Positions 45,638-55,103 of a DNA stretch of 64,000 nt are shown here, piece after piece. The stretch is from assembly GCA_963759115.1 (NCBI GenBank), contig CAVWXT010000005.1, positions 2,108,001-2,172,000 on the forward strand, given 5' to 3'. The DNA is from CAVWXT01 sp963759115. GTDB taxonomy: Bacteria; Planctomycetota; Planctomycetia; Pirellulales; Thermoguttaceae. The notes beneath the pieces were generated by a model, which was not told the DNA's origin, did not search any database, and was given only the letters and a program-made list of their open reading frames with translations. How positions within the stretch are numbered: the stretch's first letter is position 1; each line of letters starts with the position of its first letter. Made by a program: the position numbers and the translations under genes.

Positions 45638-45735
45638 GATGGGAGTGTCGCCGAGTCGCGGGAAAACCAAGCCATGAGTCAAAGCAGCGCGGCCGAAACT
45701 GACGGCCGTTCGATCCCCAGGAAGAGACCAGTGGC

Positions 45736-46038
45736 ATGAAGCTTCAAGTGCAACTCGATCAGAAGACTCTAGAAGAGTTCTGCCGCAAGTGGCGTATTCG
45801 CGAGCTCTCGATTTTTGGCTCCGCGCTACGGGAGGATTTCGGCCCGGAGAGCGACCTGGACTTTCTGGTCAGCTTTGATCCCGAAGCTCCCTGGAGCCTA
45901 TTTGACCTGATGGAGATGAGAGAGGATTTGGAATTCCGTCTCGGGCATGCGGTAGACCTGATCGAAAAGGAAGCCCTGCGCAACCCCTGGCGCAAGCGGG
46001 AAATACTAGATACGCGCGAGGTCGTCTATGCGTCCTGA
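45736..46038 (+). CDS. MNT-type minimal nucleotidyltransferase antitoxin
   Basis: The 100-aa protein has GSALREDFGPESDLDFLVSF, the minimal nucleotidyltransferase motif GSx10DxD with Asp pair. MNT proteins pair with HEPN toxins and neutralise them by AMPylating the toxin, as in the HepT/MntA system. A HEPN gene overlaps its 3' end by 11 nt but is broken. So the antitoxin now stands without a working toxin. Confidence 0.85.
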   Translation: MKLQVQLDQKTLEEFCRKWRIRELSIFGSALREDFGPESDLDFLVSFDPEAPWSLFDLMEMREDLEFRLGHAVDLIEKEALRNPWRKREILDTREVVYAS

Positions 46039-46154
46039 CGTACGGCGAGATACTGTACGAGCGCGTTTGGATGATTTGCACCGACAAATTGCCGGACCTC
46101 GTCGCCAGACTTGAAGCGTTAGGAGTGGAGGAACTTCCCGGGGACACTCGCTGA
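46028..46154 (+). pseudogene. HEPN (DUF86/HepT-like) toxin with internal deletion
   Basis: ATG 46028 begins MRPD, as HepT proteins do. The sequence then jumps directly to the C-terminal block YGEILYERVWMICTDKLPDL, then VARLEAL, which reads in another frame and ends at TGA 46152-46154. About 80 middle codons are gone, including the catalytic R-x(4-6)-H motif that normally stands just before this YGE. The toxin cannot be active. Confidence 0.8.
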
Positions 46155-46297
46155 TGTTCCATGCGGGCCTTGCACTCGGCTGCTCCGCCACGCTCTGCGC
46201 GTTCAACGCCAAACGTCATGCCGCGGTGCAGCGACTCGTGACACTGCAACCATGCAAGGCAGGCGGATCGTCTGCGATGTCGATCAGGCTTCCGCGG

Positions 46298-46779
46298 CTA
46301 CTTGAAAAATGTGATCGACAGCGGGTACTTCCACGCCTCGCCGTTGTTCGCTTTGATCCCGCCGACGATGGGGAAGATGATCGCAATAATCCCCAAGGCT
46401 ACCAGCATCGGAATCCCAATCAGCAGGAAGAACAGGATGAAGCACCCGATCCCATACAGGAGTGCACTGATGATCCAGTTTACCACGATCTTCCCATGCA
46501 CATCGATGCCCGGCAACTCCGTTTTCTTGACTTGCCAGATTACAATGGGGACGATCAGTCCGCCCAACGGCACCAAAAAGTTCGCCAACTGAGACAAATG
46601 GAGCAACATGGCCCACAGCCTGGTCTGCTCTTCCAAGTTCGCTGAGCCGCCTGGAGCGACCGGGCTGCTCGGCGACGGCGGATTGAGCACGTTGGCCTTC
46701 GCCTTGGCGTACTCCTCGTCGGACAGGCGCCGGACTGGTGCAGTTGCTGCAACCTCTGCAATTCATCAGCACTGTTCAT
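46298..46779 (-). CDS. SHOCT-DUF4870 membrane protein (frameshifted)
   Basis: It starts MNSADELQRLQQLHQSGA at 46779 with a short SHOCT-like segment (SDEEYAKAKANVLNP after one frame change near 46740). The DUF4870 part has LWAMLLHLSQLANFLVPLGG, then LIVPIVIWQVKK, and a TM hairpin WIISALLYGIGCFILFFLLI with GIIAIIFPIVGGIKANNGE. Such proteins are small membrane components of unknown role. Confidence 0.75.
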
Positions 46780-46862
46780 CGGAAAGACTCCTTGAGTTAG
46801 CGCTACAACGGATCGAGAGATGAGACAAAACCGGACTAGCCGCTAGCCAGGGTATTAGCCTA

Positions 46863-47255
46863 TCAGAACACGCCGGGGGGGCACAATAGTCGAAACGGCT
46901 CCCAGGGCAAGTTTCGCAGGACGAAAAAGACCGTGACAACCACTGCGATGGCGAGCCAGAACCACGCTGGCCGGGCCGGTTTGCCAGGCAGGGCCCGATG
47001 GCCCGCCAGGACCCGCAGTTCCGAAACCGCCACGTACGCCACCAGCGGCAGCGAGAGCACCCACAGGGCATTGCAGCGCAGAGCCGCCAACAACCGGCCG
47101 TGGAGCAGTTCGTGGGTCGCCCGCGTTGCCCCGCAGCCGGGACACTCCAGCCCGGTCCACGCGTGAAACGAACAAAGTGGCAGGCTGATTTCCGCCGGGT
47201 CAAACCACCAGAGCAGCGCCGCCGTCGTCGCAAGCATGATGAGCAGCACCGGCAT
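46863..47255 (-). CDS. DUF2752 membrane protein
   Basis: The 130-aa protein begins MPVLLIMLATTAALLWWFDP and has the signature SFHAWTGLECPGCGATRATH with C-P-G-C-G. A TM helix follows near LWVLSLPLVAYVAVSELRVL and another near WFWLAIAVVVTVFFVLRNLP. DUF2752 proteins are small membrane proteins of unknown function with this zinc-like CPGC motif. I chose the internal ATG because the longer frame upstream is intergenic in character. It lies about 140 bp after the zinc-ribbon gene on the same strand. Confidence 0.78.
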   Translation of the reverse strand: MPVLLIMLATTAALLWWFDPAEISLPLCSFHAWTGLECPGCGATRATHELLHGRLLAALRCNALWVLSLPLVAYVAVSELRVLAGHRALPGKPARPAWFWLAIAVVVTVFFVLRNLPWEPFRLLCPPGVF

Positions 47256-47396
47256 GGTTGGGTTCAGAGTTCGGGGTCCAGGGTTCAGGACACGTGAGGC
47301 ACGGACCGCTGGATTCCGAACCCTTATGCCTGGACCCTTCTCTTCCCGCGGCAGGCCGGTCCATGAGCGGAACACCGGATGGTTCATTTTGAGCCC

Positions 47397-48066
47397 TCAG
47401 CTTCGGAATGCGGCTTTCACCGAGTCTGTCATTGAGCACCACCAATGCCCAGATGCCGAACGGCATCCCCAGCAGACAGCAGCACGGCGAAGTACACGGA
47501 ATCGTGGCAAGAACCGCCGCCGTCATGGCGAAGGCGTAGTTGTCGAGGTTCTTCATCTTGATGGCGCCAAGCAGAACCACCAGCGCCGCCGCCAGTTGGA
47601 CGGTTCCTCCCGTCACATACAGGGCGCCGAACACGTGCGGATCCCACGGCGGAGCCTGAAACGGCAGCCGGCCACCGACGACCATGTGGATCGCGTTCGA
47701 CACGACGGATATCGCTGCCGTGACCGTGCCCAGGATCGCGATCACCATCAGCGCCGTGGCTGGCCCCGACACCCGTTGGGCCGGCGGCGTCGAATAGGCA
47801 TACGCGTAGTCGTACGGTTTGCCCGAGCCGGCCGTTCCCCGCGTCTCAGGGCCCTCAGGAAAGGGCCCGCCCGAAGCAGGACCTGTCGCGGTGGGAGCCT
47901 CCGCGCCGAGCGGCGCCAGCGGGGCGACTTGGGGTCCCGGCGTCGCGCCCGGCGTGGGAACGGTGGTCAATGCCCCGCACTCGGGACACTGGGCCGGTCG
48001 GCCAGCCGTATCGTCGGCGGTCCGCAGCAGCTTGCCACATCCATTGCACCGGAAGTCGATCGGCAT
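47397..48066 (-). CDS. zinc-ribbon membrane protein (3' frameshift)
   Basis: The start is ATG 48066: MPIDFRCNGCGKLLRTADDT with CxxC...CPEC zinc ribbon, then a Pro/Ala linker. Four TM helices follow (ATALMVIAILGTVTAAISVV; VQLAAALVVLLGAIKM; FAMTAAVLATIPCTSPCCCL; MPFGIWALVVLND). One base shift near 47425 gives DSVKAAFRS and a stop at 47397; without it the frame runs on to 47200 through intergenic repeats. I prefer the shifted end, which matches the usual finish of this family. Confidence 0.7.
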
Positions 48067-48122
48067 CGGGGAACCCTCCTTGGCCATGAGTATAGCAGAG
48101 GGGAGTGGAGTGTGGGGAGCAG

Positions 48123-48203
48123 GGGTGACAAGGTGACAAGGTGACGGGGTGACAAGGTGACGAGCAAATCGACACGTCACCCCGTCACCTTGTCACCCAG
48201 TCA
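48123..48203. repeat. heptad GTGACAAG repeat forming a long hairpin
   Basis: Direct GTGACAAG/GTGACGGG units (48125-48162) face their complement at about 48175-48198 (GTCACCCCGTCACCTTGTCA). The pair can fold into a hairpin of more than 20 bp, between the divergent zinc-ribbon and helicase genes. Confidence 0.7.
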
Positions 48204-48246
48204 ACTCCCCTGGCCCCTTACCTCTGGCCCCTGTACCCTATACTCT

Positions 48247-50454
48247 ATGCTCACCCCCTCCGAAATTCTCGGCCCAGGCGGGCGGATCGCCGCGCGGCTG
48301 CCCAACTACGAACACCGCCGCCAACAACTGGCCATGGCCGAGGCCGTCGACCGGGCCATCCACCAGCGCCACCGCCTGGTGGTCGAAGCGGGCACCGGCG
48401 TCGGAAAGAGCTTCGCCTACCTGGTGCCGGCCATCCTCGCCGCGGCGGGCGAGCAAGACAAACCTGGGGAAAAGGGGACAGGTCCAATTTGCCGGAACGG
48501 CCCGCATGGTGCTTCGCACAAATTGGACCTGTCCCCTTTTCCTGCCATTGTTGCGGCGAAGGGGGTGGTTGACGCGGCGACGTCTCGGCAACCGCAAAAA
48601 TCCGGACAGTCCCCGCCTTCCCGCCGGGTGGTCATTTCGACGCACACCATCAGCCTCCAGGAGCAGTTGATCGAGAAGGACCTGCCGCTGCTGCGGAGCG
48701 TGATTCCGCTGGAGTTCTCGGCCGTGCTGGTGAAGGGGCGGGGGAACTATCTCAGCCTGCGGCGATTGAACAACGCGTTGGGCCGCGCTGCCAGCCTCTT
48801 CAACAGCGAGGAGGAGTTCGAGCACTTGCGGCGGCTCCGCGCCTGGTCGGAAGAAACGGCCGACGGCTCGCTGTCGGAACTCGATTTCCGCCCGCTGCCC
48901 GCCGTGTGGGACGAAGTGGCCAGCGATCACGGCAACTGCATGGGCCGTTCGTGCCCGATGTATGCCAAGTGCTTCTACTACAAGGCGCGGCGGCGGATGC
49001 AGAATGCCCAGATCCTGGTGGTCAACCACGCCTTGTTCTTCACCGACTTGGCGCTGCGGCGGGAGAAGGTGAGCATCCTGCCGAAGTACGACGTGGTGGT
49101 TCTCGACGAGGCGCACACGATCGAGGCCGTCGCCGGCGACCACCTGGGCTTGAGCGTTACCAACGGCCAGGTGGAATACACCCTGCGAAGGCTCTACAAC
49201 GACCGGACCAACCGCGGGCTGCTGGTGCATCACAAGCTTCGCGACGCCCAAAAGCAGGTGTGGGAGTGCCGCGACCGGGCGAGCGCCTTCTTTGAGAGCA
49301 TCGCCGCATGGTTGACGGAACAGCCCAACGGCAACGGCCGTGTGCGTCGCCCCGGCATCGTCGCCAACCCGTTGAGCGAGGGGCTGAGACAACTCGTCAC
49401 CACCGTGCGGCATCATGCCAAACAGATCGACGAGCCGGAGCAGCGGCAAGACTTCACGGCCGCGGCCAATCGGTTGGAGGCGATTGCCAAGGGCGTCGAG
49501 GACTGGCTCGGGCAGCAATTGCCAGACTCGGTGTACTGGATCAATCGGGCGCTGAGCCGCAGCCGGCCGCGGATCACGCTGGCGGCGGCCCCGATCGACG
49601 TGGGACCGGTCCTCCGCGAGCACCTCTTCGCCCAAGTGCCCACCGTCATCATGACCAGCGCCACGTTGGCCACCGGCGGTGGCGGTGATGCAAAACCTTC
49701 GTTCGAGTTCTTTCAATCGCGGATCGGGCTGAAATGTACTTCTCCGTGTGCGGAAACCAGCACACGGCGTGTGCCAACTACAATGCCCGGCACACAGAGT
49801 GTGCCGAGTACGACGACCCTCTGGCTGGGCAGCCCTTTCGATTACCGCCGCCAGGCGCAAATCGTGCTCCCCGAAGGCATGCCGGACCCGACAAACGACG
49901 GCCCGCGTTACGAGCGCGTGGCGATCGACATGATCCGCCGCTACGTGGCCCGCAGCGACGGCCGGGCCTTCGTGCTGTTTACCAGCTACCAGATGATGAA
50001 GCAGGCGGCGGCGGCCCTCACCACGTGGCTGGCCGAGCAGAATCTGGCGCTCTACTCCCAGGCCGACGGACTACCGCGCAGCCGCATGCTGCAATTGTTC
50101 AAAGACAATCCGCGGTCGGTGCTCTTCGGCGTGGACAGTTTCTGGCAGGGTGTGGACGTGCCGGGCGACGCGCTGCAGAACGTGATCATCACGCGGCTGC
50201 CCTTTAGCGTGCCCGATCGCCCGCTGTTGGAGGCCCGCCTGGAGGCCATCCGTCAGGCCGGCGGCAACCCTTTTCGCGACTATCAATTGCCCGAGGCCAT
50301 TCTGAAACTCAAACAGGGCTTCGGCCGGCTGATCCGCACGCAGCAGGATACGGGCATGGTAGTGATCCTCGATCCCCGCGTGCGGACGAAGCCCTACGGG
50401 AAGCTGTTTCTCGCGTCGCTGCCCGATTGCCGGCAGGTGGTGGAGGCGGTGTAA
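48247..50454 (+). CDS. DinG/XPD-like DNA helicase
   Basis: The 735-aa SF2 helicase has Walker A VVEAGTGVGKSFAY, motif Ia RRVVISTHTISLQEQLI, an Fe-S-type cysteine set (NCMGRSCPMYAKCFYYKARR), DEAH in VVVLDEAHTIEAVAGD, and VLFGVDSFWQGVDVPGD. Motif VI is KQGFGRLIRTQQD. It should unwind DNA 5' to 3' with ATP, in repair or R-loop removal. Two palindromic repeats are embedded in frame: residues about 75-99 (48470-48540) and about 497-520 (49740-49808). Neither is expected in the family. The start is ATG 48247. Confidence 0.9.
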   Translation: MLTPSEILGPGGRIAARLPNYEHRRQQLAMAEAVDRAIHQRHRLVVEAGTGVGKSFAYLVPAILAAAGEQDKPGEKGTGPICRNGPHGASHKLDLSPFPAIVAAKGVVDAATSRQPQKSGQSPPSRRVVISTHTISLQEQLIEKDLPLLRSVIPLEFSAVLVKGRGNYLSLRRLNNALGRAASLFNSEEEFEHLRRLRAWSEETADGSLSELDFRPLPAVWDEVASDHGNCMGRSCPMYAKCFYYKARRRMQNAQILVVNHALFFTDLALRREKVSILPKYDVVVLDEAHTIEAVAGDHLGLSVTNGQVEYTLRRLYNDRTNRGLLVHHKLRDAQKQVWECRDRASAFFESIAAWLTEQPNGNGRVRRPGIVANPLSEGLRQLVTTVRHHAKQIDEPEQRQDFTAAANRLEAIAKGVEDWLGQQLPDSVYWINRALSRSRPRITLAAAPIDVGPVLREHLFAQVPTVIMTSATLATGGGGDAKPSFEFFQSRIGLKCTSPCAETSTRRVPTTMPGTQSVPSTTTLWLGSPFDYRRQAQIVLPEGMPDPTNDGPRYERVAIDMIRRYVARSDGRAFVLFTSYQMMKQAAAALTTWLAEQNLALYSQADGLPRSRMLQLFKDNPRSVLFGVDSFWQGVDVPGDALQNVIITRLPFSVPDRPLLEARLEAIRQAGGNPFRDYQLPEAILKLKQGFGRLIRTQQDTGMVVILDPRVRTKPYGKLFLASLPDCRQVVEAV
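48470..48540. repeat. palindrome embedded in-frame in the helicase gene
   Basis: Arms 48470-48490 and 48520-48540 are perfectly complementary over 21 nt (AAAAGGGGACAGGTCCAATT). It adds about 25 residues between the Walker A and Ia motifs. A second palindrome in the same gene is CGGCACAC/GTGTGCCG at 49788-49806. Confidence 0.8.
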
Positions 50455-50459
50455 TGGGA

Positions 50460-50504
50460 TGCGTGAAACGCACCACAACGGAGCACGCTGGTGCGTTTCA
50501 CGCA
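50460..50504. terminator. palindrome at the convergent ends of the helicase and DUF5060 genes
   Basis: Arms 50460-50475 (TGCGTGAAACGCACCA) and 50489-50504 are perfectly complementary. It sits five bases after the helicase stop and 20 bases before the end of the opposing gene, so it can terminate both. Confidence 0.65.
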
Positions 50505-50523
50505 CCCTACGAACGTTCCCGGG

Positions 50524-52299
50524 TCACTTCGGCGAGATCTTGAACGCCACATCGTGGCCGATGTTCGCGGCGAGGCCGCCGGTGGTCTTCAACTCGGGAA
50601 TGGTCACGGTCAAGCTTCCGTCGCGGCATTCCACCGTCTGCTCTTCCAGATAAACGCCGCGCCACGTGCGATAGAGCCGCACGGCGTATCGGCCGTCGCG
50701 GAGACCCGAAATCGTACACGACTCGTTGGCCACGCTGGTCCGCGGATTGACCACCCAACCGAAGATCAGTTTGTCACTCTTCATCGCCCAGGCATCGCAG
50801 GGGCCGGCCGCGATCTGGGCGGGCTCCAACGCCAGGTTCGCAAAGTCGATGTCGGCCACGAACCGCGAGAAATAGAGCATCTGGTTGGTCACCACGCTGT
50901 CGTTCAGCCGGTCGTCGTGGGCCCACCAGAACGGCGTCGTGCAAAGCCCGTTCGTCAGGCCGACCCAGAGGGCGTTGTGATACATGGCCAGATACTCGGG
51001 CATGCCCGCCTCGTAATACGTGTGCTCATACCCGCACTCGCCGATCATGGCCGGCTTGGCGAAGCCGGACCAAAGCTTCTGGGTCTGCGTGGCGTAGTTC
51101 TGGTAGCTGAACTGCAACGGGTTCTCGTCTTCCGGGCCGAGCTTGCCGCTCTTGGGCATCGGGTGGCCTTGCGCTTCATAAATCTCGCGGGCCGCGATGT
51201 CGAAGATGCGGTAGCCGCCCGGCCACCATTGGCCGATTCCGCCGCTCTGCGTGCCGGTCGTGGGCCGACCGTAGGGGTCGTGTTCGCGGAAGAACTGGTG
51301 CATCTTGCGGCACCACTGCTCGGCTGCCGCCTGATCGCCCTTCACCCAGCCCTCGGTGCCGTTGATCTCGTCGATGACGAACCAGAGCATCAACGCGCGG
51401 CTGTAGCCCCAGCGGGCGATGATGTAGCGGTGCAACTTCTCCTCGTACTTCCAGGCCTCGTCGCTCTTGAAGAAATCGACCGCCTCGGCCACCGAGCGAT
51501 AGGGGTTGTTCCGGTAGCGCGAGTTGCCGCCGCCCCAGACGGCCTCGGAAATGAAAGAGTGGAACCAGAGGTTCCAACTTATGTGGATGTCGCGATCTTC
51601 GCACCACTGGAAGAGTTGGTCGAGTCGGCCGCAGAGGTTCTGATCGTAGCGGCCCAGCCCGGTGCCCATCGTCTCCAGCGGCGTCGGATAACAACTGATG
51701 AAGTTGGCCCCGCGTTTCTTCAACTCGTCCAGGCCGGCTGTGGTAATCGTGCCCTGATTGAACCGCTGATAGTAATCGTTGTACCACAGGCCCACGCCGT
51801 AAAACGAGCCGCTGTCGCTGTAGCGAAGGTATCGCTGGTTCGGGGCGATGGTCACAAATCCGTGATGGGGCGACGCCGCGGCCTCGAACGACCCGCCGCC
51901 GCTCTGCGCGGTGCCCTTGGCGTCCTTCACTTTGACGACGTAGCGCCAAGTGCCGATCTCGGTGGGCGCGAACCGCACCATCCACTGGGTCGACCAGTTC
52001 GACGGATTGTAGAATCCCCACACCCGCGACGGCTTGCCCGAAGGCGCGGTGAACTCGGCCCAGAGATCGATCTGGTCGGGATCGTACGGGTTGGTGTAGG
52101 TCGCCTTGAAGTCGACGCACAGTTCGAGTTTTTCGTACAGGCCGACCGTGTTGGGGCGAGGTCGAGCCGAGGGTTCGGAACGCGGCGGAGATTCGCGGCG
52201 GACCGAGAGGATGGAAGGTCCCTCGTCCGCGGCCCGAACGATCGCCGCACTCAGAAGCATCACAAAGACGGCCGCCAGCGGCACGGCACGGCTACTCAT
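50524..52299 (-). CDS. exported DUF5060/glycoside hydrolase-like protein
   Basis: The 591-aa protein has a signal peptide (VPLAAVFVMLLSAAIVRA). An N-terminal beta-sandwich (DUF5060: VGLYEKLELCVDFKATYTNP, APTEIGTWRYVVKVKDAKGT) is followed by a TIM barrel with two likely catalytic Glu: IDEINGTEGW and MIGECGYEHTYY. A beta-domain closes it. These are hallmarks of clan GH-A hydrolases that act on polysaccharides outside the cell; the substrate is unknown. The start is the ATG preceded by AGGAGGAG (52299), not the longer open frame. Confidence 0.82.
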   Translation of the reverse strand: MSSRAVPLAAVFVMLLSAAIVRAADEGPSILSVRRESPPRSEPSARPRPNTVGLYEKLELCVDFKATYTNPYDPDQIDLWAEFTAPSGKPSRVWGFYNPSNWSTQWMVRFAPTEIGTWRYVVKVKDAKGTAQSGGGSFEAAASPHHGFVTIAPNQRYLRYSDSGSFYGVGLWYNDYYQRFNQGTITTAGLDELKKRGANFISCYPTPLETMGTGLGRYDQNLCGRLDQLFQWCEDRDIHISWNLWFHSFISEAVWGGGNSRYRNNPYRSVAEAVDFFKSDEAWKYEEKLHRYIIARWGYSRALMLWFVIDEINGTEGWVKGDQAAAEQWCRKMHQFFREHDPYGRPTTGTQSGGIGQWWPGGYRIFDIAAREIYEAQGHPMPKSGKLGPEDENPLQFSYQNYATQTQKLWSGFAKPAMIGECGYEHTYYEAGMPEYLAMYHNALWVGLTNGLCTTPFWWAHDDRLNDSVVTNQMLYFSRFVADIDFANLALEPAQIAAGPCDAWAMKSDKLIFGWVVNPRTSVANESCTISGLRDGRYAVRLYRTWRGVYLEEQTVECRDGSLTVTIPELKTTGGLAANIGHDVAFKISPK

Positions 52300-52392
52300 G
52301 GTAGTCTCCTCCTCTTTGCGCCTGAAATGATCTTGGCCCACGATGGCGGCCCATCGTACCATCGGTTTTGGTCGCCGGCAATTGGCTTGCGG

Positions 52393-52449
52393 TAGGACGA
52401 GTTTTCTAACTCGTTCGGTCTTTCGGGACGAGTTAGAAAACTCGTCCTA
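52393..52449. repeat. 21-bp perfect palindrome
   Basis: Arms 52393-52413 and 52429-52449 (TAGGACGAGTTTTCTAACTC and complement) match perfectly over 21 nt around a short loop, right downstream of the GH116-like gene. It may terminate it. Confidence 0.7.
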
Positions 52450-52456
52450 CAAGTAG

Positions 52457-55033
52457 CTACGCCTTGTCGGTCTTGATGGCCGCGACTGGGATCGATCCCG
52501 CCTTCACTTCGAGGAAAGGTGCCCCGCCCTTCATTCCCACTGTGCCGTAACCGGCCGCCGTCGCCAGGAAACAGCGGAAATCCCCCGGCATGCCGGGTCG
52601 AAGATAGAGGATCTTGTCGACCGCGTCGTAGCGCGCCCCGCTGAGGCCCTGCAGGAGCGCGTAGCTGGCCATGGCGCGGGCGTACCAATGGCCGCATTCA
52701 TATTCGTTGAATGGGTTGCGGACGCGGCCGTCGTAGCGGTCGCGGCAGGTGCGGACGATCTGAAGGCCCTCGTCCACCAGGCCCATCAGCATCAGGTGCG
52801 AAGCCACCTGGTACTCGATGCCGGTCCAGACCTCGTTCGAGTACACGAATGGCAGGGATAGCTCGCCCCCTTTGGGCCAGGTACACAAGAGCAAGCCCCC
52901 TTCCGCGCCGCACGCGTAACTGGGCCGCTGCGGATTGGCGTGGGCGCTGAGGTCGCGTTTCAGGTTATGCTTGTGGACGGCTCGAAGGTGGCTCGCGGTC
53001 TTCTTGGCGTCGAGCACCTGTCCCACGCCGCAGACCAGCGCCAGCCAGGCCCCGAGCACGCCGTCGGCCAGGCAGCCTGAGCCGTACTGGTACTTCGGGC
53101 CCTCCTTCTCCATCAGCGTTCGGGCCTCCGGCGAGTAGGCCCCCACCATGCTCTTGACTTCGGACGGGTCGGCCGCGCAGGCCCTTCCACTGAATCTTCT
53201 GGATGAAATATTCCCCGTCGTATAGCTCGTGCTCCATGCGGCGAATGCCCGCTTCCAAGAGCGTGGAATACTCCGAAACGTCCTCGCCCAGGGCCTTTCC
53301 CATGCGGACGGCGGCCGCCAGGGCGCCGACGTAGAAGCTCGTACACATGCCGTCCGGGCCCCAGAATTCGATGTCGTAGGTGTTGTGGTGCGGCTCCTCC
53401 AACCAGCCCTTGCGGCCGGGGTCCCATTGCCGGATGCAATAGTCGAGGCTTGTCTTCACCTTGGGCCACAGGCGGCGCAGCCACGGCGTGTCGCCGCTGA
53501 TCATCCAATCGCGATGGACTTTCATGATCCCGCCGAGTTGGCCGTCGGCGGCCGCGTGGAAGTCGTGGGCCACGGGCCGGATGGGCAGCGCGCTGCGGAA
53601 CTGCTGGTGTCCGTGCTCGTCCTGCGATGGGCCAAACTCCGTCTCTCGCAGCGTGCGTTCCAGCGCCGGAAAGAGATGCGGAATGGCCTGGGCATAGTTC
53701 CAGACGTGGGTACACGAGCCGTGGCAACAGCCGGCGTTGTCGTTGCACCCTTCCCAGGCCCAAAGCCGGCCGTCGGTTTGCCGCAGAACGGTCGGCGACT
53801 TGAGGATGGTCAAGTTGGCGGCGACGGCCTCCAGCACTTCCGGCGGCAACGTCGAGTCGTGGAAGCAGTCGCTGAAGCGTTGCGAATTGGCCCGCAGTTC
53901 GCCGTAGTGGTCGCGCCAGTATTTGGTGAGCTCCTGAATGTCGGCAAAACGCCCGGCATACCAGGGCTTGTATGTTCCTTCGACGGTCGGGGCCTTGACC
54001 GCGTCGTTTCCCACCCGCAACGTCGTTGGGCCCGAGTACCAGGCGAACCGCACGACGATGGTCTTCGATTCCTGTCGGGCGAGCTTGAACCGCACGAACA
54101 GGCTCGCGCCGGGGCTTGGGCTGCCTTCCGTAAGCGGCGGCCGGTCGAAGCATGCCGCCGGCGGCAATGTCGCTCCACGCCATCGTAAGCGGGTCAAACC
54201 AACCCCCACGAAACCAGGCGTGGTTCACCTTGGCCGCCGGATCGTCCACGGTAGCCGAGAACGCGCCCTCTTCATGCGGACGGCCCTTGCCCGGTCCACC
54301 CCAAAGCACGAAACCGCCGGGTACGGACCGGACGGCTTCGGGGTTGCCGCGGATGGCCATGAAGTTCCGGGCGTTCCAGGAAAACACGGCCTCGATCATC
54401 GAGGATGACATGTTGGTAAGTCGATACTCCAGGGCTGCCACGGGCAAGCTGGCGTTGTCGGCGTCGCCCGGCTCGAACGGGCTCCAGCCGACGATTTCGA
54501 CCGCTAACGGCAGGTCGTTGTCGTGCAACACGACCGTGGCAAACGGGAATCGTGCGCGGAAGCGGGCCTTGCGAAAACGCGGCAGCCCGAACGAACTTCC
54601 TCCGGCGCCGTTGCCCGTGCCGGGCTGGCCGAAGAGTTTCCAGCCGGGGACCGGTCCCTCCAGCACGCGGGCCACGTGGGGTTGGCCTTTCACGCAAACG
54701 GCCGCGAAGGTGCAGGGCTCGTTGAATACCTCCGGCTTGTTGTGCAGCGAGAAATGCGACAAGGCGCCCGTACCCTCCAGGCAGATCATCCCTGCGCCCA
54801 TGCCGCCCAGGGGGAACGCGATGCGGTTGAGCCGCTCGCCCGAATACTCGCCCAGATAGCGGGGCGATTCGCCCGGAGGCGCTGGCCGATTGCCCGGCCC
54901 GAGCGGCGGCAACGTTACCGGTCAAAGCCGGGGGAAGGGCCGCGCCGATAGTGGTCGCGGCGCAGGTCTTCAAGACTTCGCGGCGCGAGACGTGGGCGGG
55001 GTGTTCAGAGGGCAAGCTGTCTTCCGGATTCAT
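52457..55033 (-). CDS. Tat-exported GH116-like glucosylceramidase family protein (frameshifted)
   Basis: It starts MNPEDSLPSEHPAHVSRREV with a Tat signal (SRREVLK). The GH116 N-domain follows (YSGERLNRIAFPLGGMGAGM; LTNMSSSMIEAVFSWNARNF). The catalytic (alpha/alpha)6 domain has CCHGSCTHVWNYAQAIPHLF and LEEPHHNTYDIEFWGPDGMC. It ends EVWTGIEYQVASHLMLMGLV and RPGMPGDFRCFLATAAGYGT. The family includes human GBA2 and bacterial beta-glucosidases/xylosidases. Three frame changes (near 54890, 54150 and 53170) are needed. The adjacent DUF5060 hydrolase is also on the minus strand, suggesting a shared sugar role. Confidence 0.8.
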
Positions 55034-55103
55034 GGTTCACTGCTCACTGTGAGGTGCGGTGTTCCGCGAGTGACGATCGGTATTCTGGTCCTTGGCGGCG
55101 TAG

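Noticed and set aside
48123..48203. Heptad GTGACAAG repeats as a CRISPR array
   Set aside because: Units are 8 bp with no unique spacers, and the block folds as one hairpin.
50491..52395. 634-aa plus-strand frame opposite the DUF5060 gene
   Set aside because: It is the antisense shadow of a well-supported exported hydrolase with a proper signal peptide and ribosome site.
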